Shown here piece by piece: positions 27,121 to 39,778 of a DNA stretch of 64,000 nucleotides (position 1 is the first letter of the stretch; every line of letters begins with the position of its first letter). Origin of the DNA: Bondarzewia mesenterica (taxonomy: Eukaryota; Basidiomycota; Agaricomycetes; Russulales; Bondarzewiaceae); NCBI GenBank assembly GCA_004802705.1, contig SGPL01000016.1, positions 1 to 64,000 of the forward strand, read 5' to 3'. The notes beneath the pieces were generated by a model that was given only the letters and a program-made list of their open reading frames with translations, had not been told where the DNA came from and did no database searches. Made by a program: the position numbers and the translations under genes.

Positions 27121-29383
27121 CCTCGATGCGCAGGCCCTATTTTGAATGCAGATTTTGGTGAGCAAAAACTAGATTGAACGAGTAAGAAAGTAGCCCAATG
27201 ATCCAAGAGACGTACCGGTATTCGCTAGCAAGCGTGGTATGGTGGGTGTGCAAATGAGCAAGTTGGAAACACGGATTTCCCTCATTGCCCGCACGTGATA
27301 CAAACCCTTACCCGAATTTAGGGGTTTCTTTTTATCTCGATGAGAATATGCTGCATTCGCTCGGACAACGTTATCTCCCGCAGTCAGACCTTACAAACAA
27401 AGCAGAAGACAGTCGTTCTGCTTTATTAAGCGGACAACGTGCAAAAGGGATAAGTCGTTCTGGGATCAAGAGCACTTTAAGAGCTCAAAGGAATTTATGC
27501 GTGGGTACGACTTTACGATCAAGGTCGACCGCTCCGAAGCGTACTACCAGCTGCCAGCATGCTTCTGCTTCCATATTCCTGTGCAGTCAAGATCTGCTAT
27601 AGAGTGGCATGAACGCGATTCCAGCTAGTACTTCAATCGCAAGCCGCGAGGGTCGAGTTTGAATCATACTGCTCGGTTTGTTCTAGTATCCTGTGATGGA
27701 TGCTTCTGTATATACTTACGGCCTCACTTTCGCGATTTCGCAGCCTCCCAAGTTATGATTGTTGAGGTTTATACGGTTCAATATACTACGTTTCAGCTCG
27801 TCCCCCCCTAATAGAGGGTGCATCGACACAGCCGCTGCCGATGAAATTGTTGAGGCTACTGTACAAGTACGCGACTGGGAACTGACTCGGAACTGACAAA
27901 TTGCATCACGGTTATTACCAATCGGCCCGAGTCGTACAATTGGAATCAAGCTCTGCCAATCTGACGAGGTGAACATTGGGAAGCAGATCCGCGCAGGGCG
28001 GCGACGAAACCCTGACACTCCCTGACACCAGTACTGTCGATGCAACTCAGCGAATTTTCATTCTTCTCCGGGGATAACGTATTTATGGACACCGGACGGA
28101 TTTTACCGATCCATATTTTGTGATATTTGGGTCACAATCGCATCACGAGGACAGGATCCAATATGGCTGCTACCGCGAAGTTTTCAGACATGAGCTCGCC
28201 AGGCTGTCTGTGAATAACGTTCCCCCACGCAATGCCCGTTGTTGTTCTCTGTAAGTTGGTTGGCACAGCGAATTGAATTACAGGCGTGCCAGACGGTGCT
28301 TGCGGAATGTCTGAAGCACAGTGTCGTAGACGCCGAGACCGAAGACTTGGACTCGGATGAGACGCCCGCCTATCCTCCCAATGAAAAATTCAGAATGCAC
28401 TGCACTGGACTTTGACTGGACTCGAAGAAAGACGGATCAATAGCGCTAACGCCCCTAAGATGGCGTGGTGTGCGCGTGGCAGTGATTGCAACGGTTCCAC
28501 GGATATCCTGCCCAAATCCTGCTACATGTACTTACTAGTGGCTTCATCACATATGTCACTTTTGTCTCTGGAAGAGTAAGTTCTACACCAAATGATTATC
28601 AAGCCGTTTCATTGCAGTATGCAGTCGGTCAGATGGGTTTTCGCCAAGGTTCGGCAAACCTTCTAGTATGAGGGTTGTATCAAATAAACTCTTCCTTGCG
28701 CGTCAATTCAGATGGGCGTTCAGATGGGCATACACTGCCGTATTTGGTCGCGAACAGAAGTATCCAACGTGTTCAGAGAAGTCGAACAGAGTCGAACGCA
28801 TATATGGTTGTCACAGTGTGCCTGGCGTTTCCGGCGCGCGTGAATGCGGGCTTTATATGATCATCAAGCTGCCAGTACATATAAGATGGTGAATATCTCC
28901 GATACAACCATCAAAATCTTCGTTTCTGGACGGTTTGCCATCGACCCTCAGGCTCTCGACTCGACCACTGAAACAAAGGGGCCGATCGTCACATCTCCAA
29001 TCGAATCGGCGGAGGAGGCGTGGCCGAGTCCGAGTCCGATAGCAATTCGTCGCACACATTGAAGTTGTCGAAATACTGGCGGAGACTTGATCGGCAGCTG
29101 CGGCATTGACCGATCATGGATCTTGTACGCATGGCGTAGTCTACCAGTCAGCAATCGAGAATTCGTATTTGTTGACAACTTGCCCGGCGTGTGTAGACGT
29201 TGCCAACCGCCGAACGACGCTGCCAATTTGTGCACCATGCACCATCTTCGATCGAGGTACGCGTCTTGGTTCGTGGTTCATCGTCAGCATGCATTTTATG
29301 ACTAAGTATATGTATCCCCTCTTCTTCTCAATCTCATATCTCAGTCCTACTCTTCTGCCGGTAGCATCAAGTTTGTTCCCCCC
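27121..29383. other. Long intergenic region, no gene recognised
   Basis: Nearly 2.3 kb without a gene I can support, between divergent SPB4 and the Zn2Cys6 factor. Frames are at most 109 codons and look random. Very short tandem duplications occur (ttcagatgggc twice near 28710-28730), but no terminal inverted repeats, target-site duplications or transposase remnants are evident. It may include a long 5' UTR or regulatory region of the transcription factor. Confidence 0.45.
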
Positions 29384-32300
29384 ATGAACGTCAACTCTTT
29401 CCTTTCTGCTCATCCCAAAGGATCGTCGCGCGCTGTAGTGCCCAGTTCATCCTTCGCGTTCTCATTTCCTGTGAACTCTTCATCCACATCTAATCCCATC
29501 AGGAACGTGTCATCTCTTTATCAGAGTGATGACAGCGGGAGTGAAGATACCGCATCCAGATCTCGAGAGCTGAAAAGTCCGCCGTTCGTACATCCCGTTT
29601 ACTACTCTATCAGTGACAGAAGTCGATCTTCGTCGGTTTCTATAGGTCTGGCGCATGCACACATTGCAAGTCACTAAAGGTAACATCAGATCTTTGATCA
29701 CACTGACATCACTCAACAAAACCTGTCCCAAGGTTAAGTGCGAGTTCCTGCCAGGCCAGAGTACGTGCCGACGATGTTTGGCCGGCAAGCATGATTGTGC
29801 ACTTCGCGGTCGAAAAAAAGCGAAAGCCTGCGCCGTGAGTTTTTTTTCCCAAGTTGGTTGCCTTTTTGTCATCTTTCATCGACACTATCGATGTAGGTCC
29901 CATGAGGATCTACAGGACCGCTTCTACCAACAAGACCTCCAGATTCAATCACTGTTACACGACTTGGACAAGATGAAGATGGAGGAGAAGATCCGACAAT
30001 GGCTAGAAAGAGCTAAGTGTGAAAGACATGTCACCGATCAGCGGTGGGAAGATATAGGTATGTGGCAGCGGGAACCTCGTGTACATTTAGGTTTCAATAT
30101 ACGTCCGCGTTATAGAGCTCGCACCAGCACCGTATCATCTATCCGCCGAGGATGCACAAGTCGTCAGTGTCCTGAGGGTTCGTTCCCGAGCCAAAAAGGA
30201 TGAGAAAATGTCTCACCTTCCTTGTAAATCCTCTTTCATGATCTAACGATCCAAGAATCTTGACGAACTTTGTATTCTTACATCAGATCCTCAGGGTGGT
30301 ATTGCCGAGTTGACGCCACCCGATATTATTACTTATGCTGTGATTGCGCCTGAGGAAATCCCTGTACTGTTTCGCATGTATGTTGCATGACAGCTTTCAC
30401 TCTCTTGAGACTCTCATTCTCATTCTTTTAGATTTTTCGATAGGATCAATGTCAGCCTTCTTACTCCAGGCCGCGTCCATGACTCGACTGCTGACTATAG
30501 TTTGCTTCAGCCATTCTTTTCACTACTGGATCCCGAGCTTCATACCCCTTCAAGACTAATATGGTCATGCCCGTTTTTGTTCACTGTCAGTGAGTATCCC
30601 ACCATCCCACATGATCGAACAGGTCATCAAGCTATCTGGCCACAGTATGCGCCATTGCTTCGCGTTTTTACACTACACGACCCAATGTCTACATACTAGC
30701 GATGGAGTTCGCTCGTGATGCTGCTGGCAAAGCACTTGTTGATGGGTCGAAATCCGTTGACGTCTGTCAAGCTTATGTCCTGCTCGGTGTCTATCCTACG
30801 CCGGGGAAGAAATGGGTCAAAGATCGCAGCTGGTTGTTCATGGGCATCGGCATTCGGTGCGTTCGCAATCAGCAGTTTCTAGGGTCATGTCGTTTGATAA
30901 CGATGATTGATGCAGCATGGCCCTTGAGCTGGGCATCCATCTCCATCTTCCTCCTGATTTACCCGAACGGGAGCGATTGAATCGAACGAGGACTTGGCTC
31001 AACCTTTTCTGCGTCGACAGCGCTCATGCGAATATGTTTGGGAAGCAGCCTATGTCTATGCTGAACGACATCGTTTCTCGATCTTCATTCGACTGGTACC
31101 GTTCTTCACAGATGAACCTTCCGTACGACATACATCTGTGCGGATACGTCGACATCCTACTATTGATGACTGAGTTTCGAGACTTGGTTGGGCACGACAC
31201 TGCTGAGAGGGTTGCGAAGGTACTTGCTGAAAAATATGAGTGCTCTATTTGTTTCTAAGTCTACCTTGTCGGTGTAGGGATTGCACGTCATTCCCATCTG
31301 TCTTCAGTACGAGCAAAATTTGGCGAGGAAAATGCGTTTTTGGTCAGAGCGCTACTTACAAGATCCAAATAATTCTGGTTTGTTGTTTCGTATATTCTCA
31401 AGAGCCCAGCGTGCTCACAGACTTTTACATAGATGCAATGTGCAATTATCGTGGCAATACAACACAACTGTGCGTGACTTGTTCCCTGATAGAAGTACAA
31501 TTGCCCAATGCTATTCTTTATCCTCAGCATTGCGGCCTATCTCCGATTAGTGATTCTTGCAGTGGGCTTCCCATTCGCTGTGAAGAAGGGAATAGTGCGC
31601 GAAAGTCCTATTGTCCAGAAGGTGTGCTCTACCGTCGACCATCTGACGTGACAACTCATACTACGACATCAGTCAATCGAGGGTGCTTTCCTGGTCATTG
31701 ATATTGTCCTCAATCGCTTGTACCCGACAGGCATCCTTCGCTTTGCCATGGAGGTGCGCCCAGCCCACTGTCGACGGTTCATCGCCAGTTTTGACGTTCG
31801 TGTTTAGGCAAACTTTGTATACGTTGCATTCGCAGCTTCATTCCTTATCAATGTAGGTGTCAGCTCGGTACTTCAAACGCGGCGTGGTGCTGATCCAAAA
31901 TGTTTCAGCTCCTTCGACCAAAATTTCTCCCTCTACTGGATGAGGAGATCCATCGCAGCATAATCAAAGTCGTTCGACAACTTATCAACGTTCTTGGCTC
32001 GAAGCAGGTTGCCTTGGATGGACGACACACCCCTGCTCTCTATTCTAAGTTCTTATCGAACTTGCTCGAAAAGTATGACCACCAACCGGCCGTTACGGAG
32101 GGGCCAATGGAGTTCATACCCCAATTCGCCCCTCAGCGCCAACAGACTCCTCCATGCCTCTATTCCTGGCCGGATAATCCCAATCTCTCTGTTCCTATTA
32201 GTGAGGAGGTCGTCGAACGACCAGTGGGCACAATATGCCAGGCGTCGGGCGAAGTTGACATGGATTTCAGTCTGCAATTTTTCATGCACACCACTCAGGC

Positions 32301-32433
32301 TCAGTACTCCGATTCTCCGGCGGATCAAACTCTGTCGTCTACGTCCAACATGATGGAGACAGGGCTATGGGACGAAGGCATGGGCCAGGCATGGGCTTCG
32401 GGCGGTCCCTACTCTTCATACAGAGGATCATGA
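29384..32433 (+). CDS. Zn(2)-Cys(6) fungal transcription factor with fungal-specific middle homology region
   Basis: The DNA-binding domain is ACTHCKSLKVKCEF followed by GQSTCRRCLAGKHDC, a C-x2-C-x6-C-x8-C-x2-C-x6-C cluster, formed by splicing out about 29677-29732. A basic linker (RGRKKAKA) and a predicted coiled coil (QDRFYQQDLQIQSLLHDLDK) follow, the usual dimerisation element. Later exons contain the fungal_trans-type region: DPQGGIAELTPPDIITYAVI, VDVCQAYVLLGVYPTPGKKW, MALELGIHLHLPPDLPERER and RTWLNLFCVDSAHANMFGKQ. The stop is at 32433. General layout resembles Leu3/War1/PrtT-type regulators, but the target pathway is unknown. The start is uncertain: the ATG at 29384 opens a Ser-rich frame, and an intron must lie before the zinc cluster because the two are in different frames. 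Codon and exon quality decline between 31250 and 31900, where exact splicing is unclear. Confidence 0.78.
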
Positions 32434-32976
32434 CATTTATTTTTCCCCTATTTATTTTTACCGTCCTATTGCTTGTCGTCATATGTTGACTTGACTCTTG
32501 ATCAACGCTATCCTTCAAAACCCTCTGTTGCTTGCTTTTGGATCTCGCTTTGGTTCGTCTTAATTTCATGGATTATCGTTGGCAAGTGTATCGATCTATA
32601 ATACTCAATTTACTTCTCAATCCATGGCCTACGTCCTGATTGGCTATTGTATGCCTCACTGAAAGTTACCGTTGCAATGCCTGCTTAGAATGTGCTGTAA
32701 GTCAACTCGAGCAGCGTGGAGTTGTCATGTAATGATGTTGACGGGTGTATTCGAGATATCAAATATTGCTATTGTTCAGAGTTTGGAAATTGGTCTTAGC
32801 ACATAGCGGCGAAAGTCCGGGACAGGCCGCTGCCGGTGTTGAAGTCAGCCGTGGCTGTCCTTAACGGTGTCCATCCAACTGTTCATGTTCCAAGACATGT
32901 TTTAAAGCCGTTCTTCCCTACACACACGTCTCCAAACATCTATTTCTGTGTCGGACGCACCTTTTCACCTTCCTAC
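32434..32976. other. Intergenic region between the Zn2Cys6 gene and SOG2
   Basis: This 543 bp tandem spacer is AT-rich and contains the transcription factor 3' UTR and the SOG2 promoter. No gene or clear core promoter element is visible. Confidence 0.45.
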
Positions 32977-35900
32977 ATGGCCTTCTCTGAGGTTGATGCT
33001 ACTGCTGGACGTGCTTCACCTGGAACTTTACATCATCGAAGTCGACCATCGTCGCCGGTTTCTTCTACTTCCTTGAACCATGTTCATATTGCGGAAGCCT
33101 TGCTCAAATCTGAGGATGGTGGGGCTACCTTGGATCTGAGCCATAAGAACCTGACCGATGTTGGCGAATATGGCGCACATGAATTGGCTGTAATTGGACG
33201 CGAGGATAACCTGGAGGATGATAGTACAGTTCTCAGGTGAGTCTAGCAGTGCTGACGGCTCAATCCTGTTATGGGTTTTGTAGGGATCGTAAGGCATTTA
33301 TTGAAGTCTTCGCGTGTCAGGATCACTCTTGCGAACAATCGACTAGCGACACTTCCCATGGCTTTTGCAGTTCTATCTCGCCTTCGGTACCTAAACTTGA
33401 AGTGCAATTCCTTTACCGTGTTTCCTGAAGTGGTAAATTTCTGATAATCTCTGCTTCTCGAAATGATACTCATGAACGTCTTTTTTCAGTTGACCATAAT
33501 GCCGTCTTTGGAAATTCTAGACATTGGTCGGAATAAAATCAAACGGCTCCCTTCCCAACCAGGTTCCTTGGCCAATCTTCGAGTATGCTCACATCATCAT
33601 ACATGGATATGCACAACGTGATTGAGCTGCTACCAGGTTTTCTCCCTGTACAAGAACAAATTGACCAGGCTCCCAGCATACATGGTGCAATTCACGCGAC
33701 TCCACATCCTCAGAGTCGAGCAGAATCCTTTAGAGTGGCCTCCAAAGTCTGTCATGGAGGCTGGCTCTACCGAAAGTAATGCATCATCAAGAAATTGGAT
33801 AATGGGGCTGCAACAGTGGATGGCAGAAAATGGTACTTCATCGGAATATCGGAAATTGAGCGATGATTCCATCTTAATCAATGACCCTGCACGAGGGAGG
33901 TGAGTTTAAATTCACCGTGTTTTTCAACCCTTTCCCTTATCCTGCCCCGAGTGCGCCTAGAGACGATAGTCTCGACTATGACATACGTTCGCCGGACTAT
34001 GACCATGGCCAGACTCCTCATGCTCGTTCCTTTTCTGCCATGTCTGATCTGTCGGTGTACTCGGCGGACAAACCTGAAACGTCGGTTGGGCCCTTTGCGC
34101 TGTCGCCTCGTTTAGAACGTCCACCGCCTTTACATCTTGGTTCTCTTCCGCTGTCTGCTCCAAATGGCTCATCCGTATCCCCGTCGCGCTCGCCCGATTC
34201 CTACCTGCCGACTCCTGAAGAATCTGTCTCTTCAATGGATGACGAGACTTTCAAGTATTCCGTAGAAGCACAATCGCACGCACGCAACGCCTCGTATGCT
34301 GGATCCAATCGGAACGTTTCTCTATCGAGGCTCACAGGGAAGAAAAGCCTTCCCGAATTGAGGCCCGCTAGATTGCGACTCGATTCTGGCGCAGTAAACG
34401 CAGGCCTTCCCAGTGTTCCTCTAGGTGGGCAAGCTAATTTCAGAGCAATTTCAAAGGCCAACAAGTCCATGGATCAGTTTTCAATGCCTTCACCGATCTC
34501 CCAACGGCAGGACTCATCGGAGTCCGATACTTTCTCCATTCCTTCTCATACAGCCCGTCCCTTCGCCCAAGGTCCTGTGTCTGCATCGCCTACTTCTTTG
34601 GATCACCCTGTCCCGTCAATGGACGTCGAACGCAATTCCTATTTTCGTCGGTTTTCCACTATTCCATCATCCACGATTTCCAAAACTATTCCGACATCCC
34701 TTCTTAGCCTCGTGGATGCGGTTCGAGGTATTCTATTCGCCGTCTCTCAAGTCTATCAAACGCTTCAGCATTACACTGTTTACGCTATCGACGAACGTCT
34801 CTCTTCTGTTTTGCTTAAAGTACTCGATCCAGCTAGTAACTATATGACCCAACTCATCAATGCGCTGGACCGTTTTGATTCAATGAGTCGAAGAATGTTA
34901 CCGACTCCTGCGGTCTGTCGTGCAGTTATCGAGAGTTGCAAGGACAATGTCACTGTCTTTGGTAAGGCAGTTGGAGTGCTGGCTCTCCAACTGAAGGTCC
35001 TTGCCACTCGCGATGACGTACGGTACACGAGACAGATGCTGTTGGTCCTTTACGGTGCCACTGCCGAGATCTCCAATGCATGGCAGTCCATGACTCCCCA
35101 TATTGACGCCGTCGAGCCTCTACTCCGAGACCACCGTCCACCGCCGGTAGGCAAGCCACGGCCCAGCCAATCCTCGACCCATACTACTTTGGTCAACGCA
35201 TTGGATACATCCATATCTATACCTCCTATCGCTCCTGTCCTCGCTCCTCCACATACCCCTCGCTCACCGGCGCATAGCCCTGTAGGGAGGACTCACATCG
35301 CTCGCCGTCATGCAGGCTCTTTCAGTTCTAAAGATGTGGAGATTGGCAGATCTTTACCCTCCCACGTCGAACTTCCAAGCTTGCAAGGCGGATTAGCCGC
35401 CAGGACTGCCGTAGACATCGCCACTCCTCGAGCAGCGTTGCGTCAGGCTGGTTTCTTCGTTCCAATCACGACGACTGTCCCGACCCCTAACAAGCCATCA
35501 TCTAAGAGCTCGAAGCAGGCCTGGGATTCCCACTCTCGGCAAGGATCGCAAACATCGTTGCAGGGGTCGTCGTCTGGGTCGTCGCCGTCAATCTCGGGGC
35601 GGACGCCTATGTTTGAACCCCCCGCTGACCTGAGCACTCTTGTCGACAAACCAGCCATTGAGGCCATGTCGAAGGCGGTCGAGGCTGCTCCACCCGTCTG
35701 GGATATGCTGGACGCGATGCTGGCCGATCTCCCAGAGAATCGAGAGGAAATTGAAGAAAGCTTAGGCAAAGCGCAAGCAGTGACTCGTAATCTGAAGGAG
35801 GGCATAAGTAATATTCAAAGTGACGTGCAGGTGGACAGAAAGGACTTGAGAGACCATGCACGTCTCTTCGTCAAGGTATACTGCTCATTATTGTCATACT

Positions 35901-36343
35901 TCCTATGTCTGTACTCATCTATTCTCGCTAAGACCGTCGTTCAATTGTCGACTACAATTAAGACATACGGAAGTTCCCATCCTTTATCCTCCGTGTTGCG
36001 GAGCAACATGGTTACATTGACCAACGCAACAGAGGAATTCGTCATTCTCCTGCACGTTTCGTCGTTCTCTTCTCCCACCACCCCTCGTCCGTATTCGCCC
36101 ATGGTCAATGTCGCCATGCCGACAAATAACAATGCTCTCGGAACCGATGAAGGCCGACTGGGTGCGAGCCTCTCTCGGAGTCGCAGTGCTCAAGCAGTTG
36201 CAACAAAACCAAAGTCACCCATACCAACAAGGGAGCTACCCCACAGTGCACTGCCGAATCAGACATTTAAGATCTCGACCCCTCCACGTCGGATGAGGAG
36301 GGAGCTCTTGTTGGCCGCGGACGACGCGCTGGACGGGTATTAA
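32977..36343 (+). CDS. SOG2: SOG2-like leucine-rich-repeat protein of the RAM signalling network
   Basis: In yeast Sog2 binds the NDR kinase Cbk1/Kic1 module that controls polarised growth and cell separation. The start ATG at 32977 gives [20 protein letters not shown]. Leucine-rich repeats follow, starting with [20 protein letters not shown]. An intron (33239-33328) joins STVLR to [20 protein letters not shown] and [17 protein letters not shown]. Further repeats are [31 protein letters not shown] and [15 protein letters not shown]. The large last part, about 800 residues with one or no intron, is Ser/Pro-rich, then contains the conserved helical SOG2 domain ([60 protein letters not shown]). 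LRRs followed by this domain is the SOG2 architecture. The C-terminus [18 protein letters not shown] is acidic. Confidence 0.88.
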
Positions 36344-36644
36344 ACACCACAGTGCTACATTCTACCACATTCTTTCATCCTGCTCTTTTTTCGCTCTTTG
36401 TCTGTGTTCTCCTGGGTCTTTGACCCCGTAGCACTTATATTATTACCTGCGTACAGTCTGTCACATCGCAACTACCTATCCCACTTCGCTCTCCTAATAA
36501 CTAATCTTAGTTTTGTGGCATGTGAAGCCACTTTACACGATATGTCTTCATATCTGGTTGTCACAGTGTGTATATGGCATGATGGAAAATCATCAACGAG
36601 AAGAGACAAAAATGTGTTAATACGGTCGCCCCACTCCAAACCTT

Positions 36645-39327
36645 TCACCTGCTCTTGCCCTTGCCTACTCCCTCCGTCCCCATGCCTTCCCGATGCAATC
36701 TATCGCCCTCAGCATTCGCGAGGACCTTGTCTATCTCCGCCCTTATTTCTTGAAGATTAAGTTTTAGAGTCCTCGCATCTTCAAATTTCCTGTGAGCCTT
36801 GGCTTCCTCCACGAATGACTCGAGAAGCGCTTCCTGTTCCAACAGCGGTTGCAATACGTGGGCGAGCTGCGAGTCCGGGTCAATGATAGGCTTTTCATGA
36901 ACGGAGGCGGGTGAAGAGGTGGATTTCTTTGGTTTCGGAAGGGACTGTAAAACGAGGCCCCGTTACACTGCTGAAAAACTCTGAAAGAAATGAAGCGAAG
37001 AGGCCCACCTGAAGGGGGAACATATGCTTTTGTAAGAATATGCCCGCGCGTGTGAGGATCGAGGCTTGCACTCGATCCTGAGAGCTTCCTGGTCCAGGTG
37101 TTGGCAGCGTTCGTATTCGCTTCGCCAGCGAGTCGTACTGCCCGAATGCTTCCAAGAGGCGCTTCCTTGCGGCAGAGGCTTCAGCTGTTGGCTGGTCCTC
37201 ATGACTGGATTATTATCAGCAACAACCCAAATGATTCAGAGAGAAAGTAACACACTTCAATGACAACAACAGTTCCTGAAAAAGGGGCAAAGCATCTTCG
37301 ATTTCTTGCTCGAGGTTAATGAATGTCTCGTAGAGCTTGGCAAAAGTCGGTACGCGCACAGCCTCTTGACTATACTGTTGACGCCTTCACATTTATGGAG
37401 GATCGTCAGTTCAGAGAAGGAAGAATTAAAAAAAAGGTTTTGTAACATACTTGAGTATGGGGGCGCAATCTCGACAGATTCGCACACCTTTAAGAAATTT
37501 CTCCTCTTCACTGAGTTCTTCCTTCACTTTGCCCTTTCCCTGCGTCCCCACGCTACTTCGTTTTCGAACGCCGTAATCAACACCCTCACCCACTTCTTCT
37601 ATCTGACCTGACTTCGGGTCGGCAACGAAGAGCAGTGAGCATGTGATGGGGCGCTGGCCGCGTTTGACAGGGAGAGAACATATGATTCGACCGCAAAGTC
37701 GACAATGATGTTTACGGTTTGTTATTGGATGGAAAGATGTGCTAGGCCAGAGTTAACTCAAGAGATTGAGACGAAAATCAGGAAGAACAGCGTACGCGCA
37801 GAGCGGGCATTGAGATACATCAGCATCATTCTGCCATGGCGTAATAATTTGTTCCTGAGCTACGATACAGGTACCGCCAGTGAGAGGAAAAGTCAAATGA
37901 GCACCGCGCTCGTACCTCGAATATCCGCCTTACTTCCCGGCGTGACTTGGCTTTGTATCATTCCCTTCCACAAGTCCCCCGCGCCCATGTTCCTCAAGTC
38001 TTTGATATCAATATCAAAAAAGGACGACGACCTCCTTGCCGGTTGCGTTCTCGGATTAGCCCTCTTCTGCGCTTCCGCGCCAAAGTGCAGACTTATGAGC
38101 TTCTCCAGCCTGCGTTCGAGGCGCGTGCGCTCGACGCGGCCGACATCATGTAGAGCGCGTCGGGCAACGAGAAACTCGTCTGTGAGCGGACGGTAGACGC
38201 CTTTGGGTTGAAATCCGGGACGGTAAGGTGCGGTTGTACGGACGGAGGTATGAGTGTGAGGAAAGGGAGATGTGCTTGGGGAAGGAGGTGTGGATATCGT
38301 TGGTGTCATCGCTGGAGATGGTGACTTTGGTGGCGGTTGAGGTGGATGACCAAGGGAGGTTGTGCGTGTGTGTGGTTGAAAGGAATCGGCGTGTATGCGC
38401 TCATGACGGTGATGAACATCTCTGGATGGAAGAGGAACAGACGATGTGTGACCGTGCAGGCCAGAGGGGTTATTATGAATCCCCCCGCTCGCGGACGCTG
38501 CGCGGGAGACAGGTGATGACGAAAGAACGCTGCGCGGCCTCTCCTTCTGTGCTGGAGCTTGGTCAAGTTGTTGAGACATAAGAGATACTGTACGCGTATG
38601 AGTAGCATTGGGACGCAGAGGAGAAGGGGCTGATGGCGCAGGTTTATTTCGTAGCGGTACGTGACGGAACGTTGAGATTCTACGAATTGGCATGGTGGTA
38701 GCAGGTCTCGTTGAAGGCCCCGCACTGGACTCGGTTTGAGCAGCAGAGACCACGGGAGCGGCGGGAGTCGAGGCCGAGCTTGACGACGAAGTAGTCGAGG
38801 CGGGTATAGGAGACGGTGGAGAAGCAGGTGCAGAAATTGTTTGCGTAGCGGAAGCACTAACCGTAGGGACTAGGTGCACCGAGTCTATCGGCAGGTGCAG
38901 TGTCGGGTCGTGAATAAGTCCTCCCTTACCTACAGAACTGACGGGCGAAGCCTGCACTCTGACTGGCGTGGTACTAGATACGCTGTCGGTCACTTTCATG
39001 GCTGACATGTGGTTGGTGATAGGCGTCTCGATTGACGGAGATGCGTTGGACACGGTGTAGTGAGAGTTTCCATTTCGCAGCAAGTCGCGCCCTCTGAAGT
39101 CCTGACCGAGGGGGGACGTAGCGCCGTTGCGTATAGCGCCATTTACGATTGTGATTATACTTGAAGGGCGAGTGGGTGAGGGGGACGAATGCTGGTTCGA
39201 TAGATTGCGCGAATGTCTTTTGGACTACGGAAGATGGGTGTGACTGTTGAGCTTGAGGACAACCTGGCAGGCGCGCGTGCACACGTACCTTGTACGCTTG
39301 GTACGGGACGTATGGCGTTGTTTCCAT
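36645..39327 (-). CDS. PEP7: VAC1/PEP7-type FYVE protein (rabenosyn-5 homologue)
   Basis: This protein tethers Golgi-derived vesicles to endosomes by binding PI3P, Rab5/Vps21 and Vps45. The ATG ending at 39327 gives METTPYVPYQAYK. A GTACGT intron joins it to SKRHSRNLSNQHSSP and a long Ser/Thr/Pro-rich region. The conserved segment RPGFQPKGVYRPLTDEFLVA, then RVERTRLERRLEKLISLHFG, precedes a FYVE zinc finger whose first Cys pair is interrupted by an intron. It contains the R+HHC+xCG core NRKHHCRLCGRIIC and the closing GVRICRDCAP. The C-terminal part is a predicted helix with a rabenosyn Rab-binding character: LQPLLEQEALLESFVEEAKA and FEDARTLKLNLQEIRAEIDK. Order and motifs match fungal Vac1/Pep7. 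Confidence 0.88.
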
Positions 39328-39778
39328 GAATATCACCAGCAGTTGGATAGGTGCCCCTTGCGAATGTGAGGTCAGCAACGATAGTCTGGCGATGTAAGAG
39401 AGTTTCCGCTCTAACCTGATGGTCGCAGTGAGGTTAATGCTGGTCAATGATCACCTCAACTTTTGGTGCCGTGGCAAGGTTCTTGTAAGCTCGGAGCAAA
39501 GTTTCGTTGCAACCAAGGTCTCTTAGATGTTCGAATTGGAAATGTACTGGGAACAAGCTGGATGTGAGAGCTAGGAAGAAGACATTTGAACGGTGTAATA
39601 ATAACTTAGGTGGTGCACCCGATGAAATATCGCATCGCGGCACGGCGCGACCGGCGTGGTCAATGGGCGCCTATCGTGGTCTGGTCTGTACACTGTCTGT
39701 ACGATAAATAAAAGCAACCTCCTGCTCTCCACACTTCACCCACTGAACTCATTCTACGGTTGACGTTGAGCAGAGAAT
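39328..39778. other. Divergent promoter region of PEP7 and twinfilin
   Basis: This 451 bp is shared by two divergent genes. ATAAATAAAA at 39704-39713 lies 66-75 bp before the twinfilin ATG and could be its TATA element. No comparable box is obvious for PEP7. Confidence 0.4.

Noticed and set aside
28804..36572. A shared ~15-base string (ggttgtcacagtgtg) at about 28806 and 36557
   Set aside because: There is no extended similarity around either copy and no repeat boundaries, so chance is likely.
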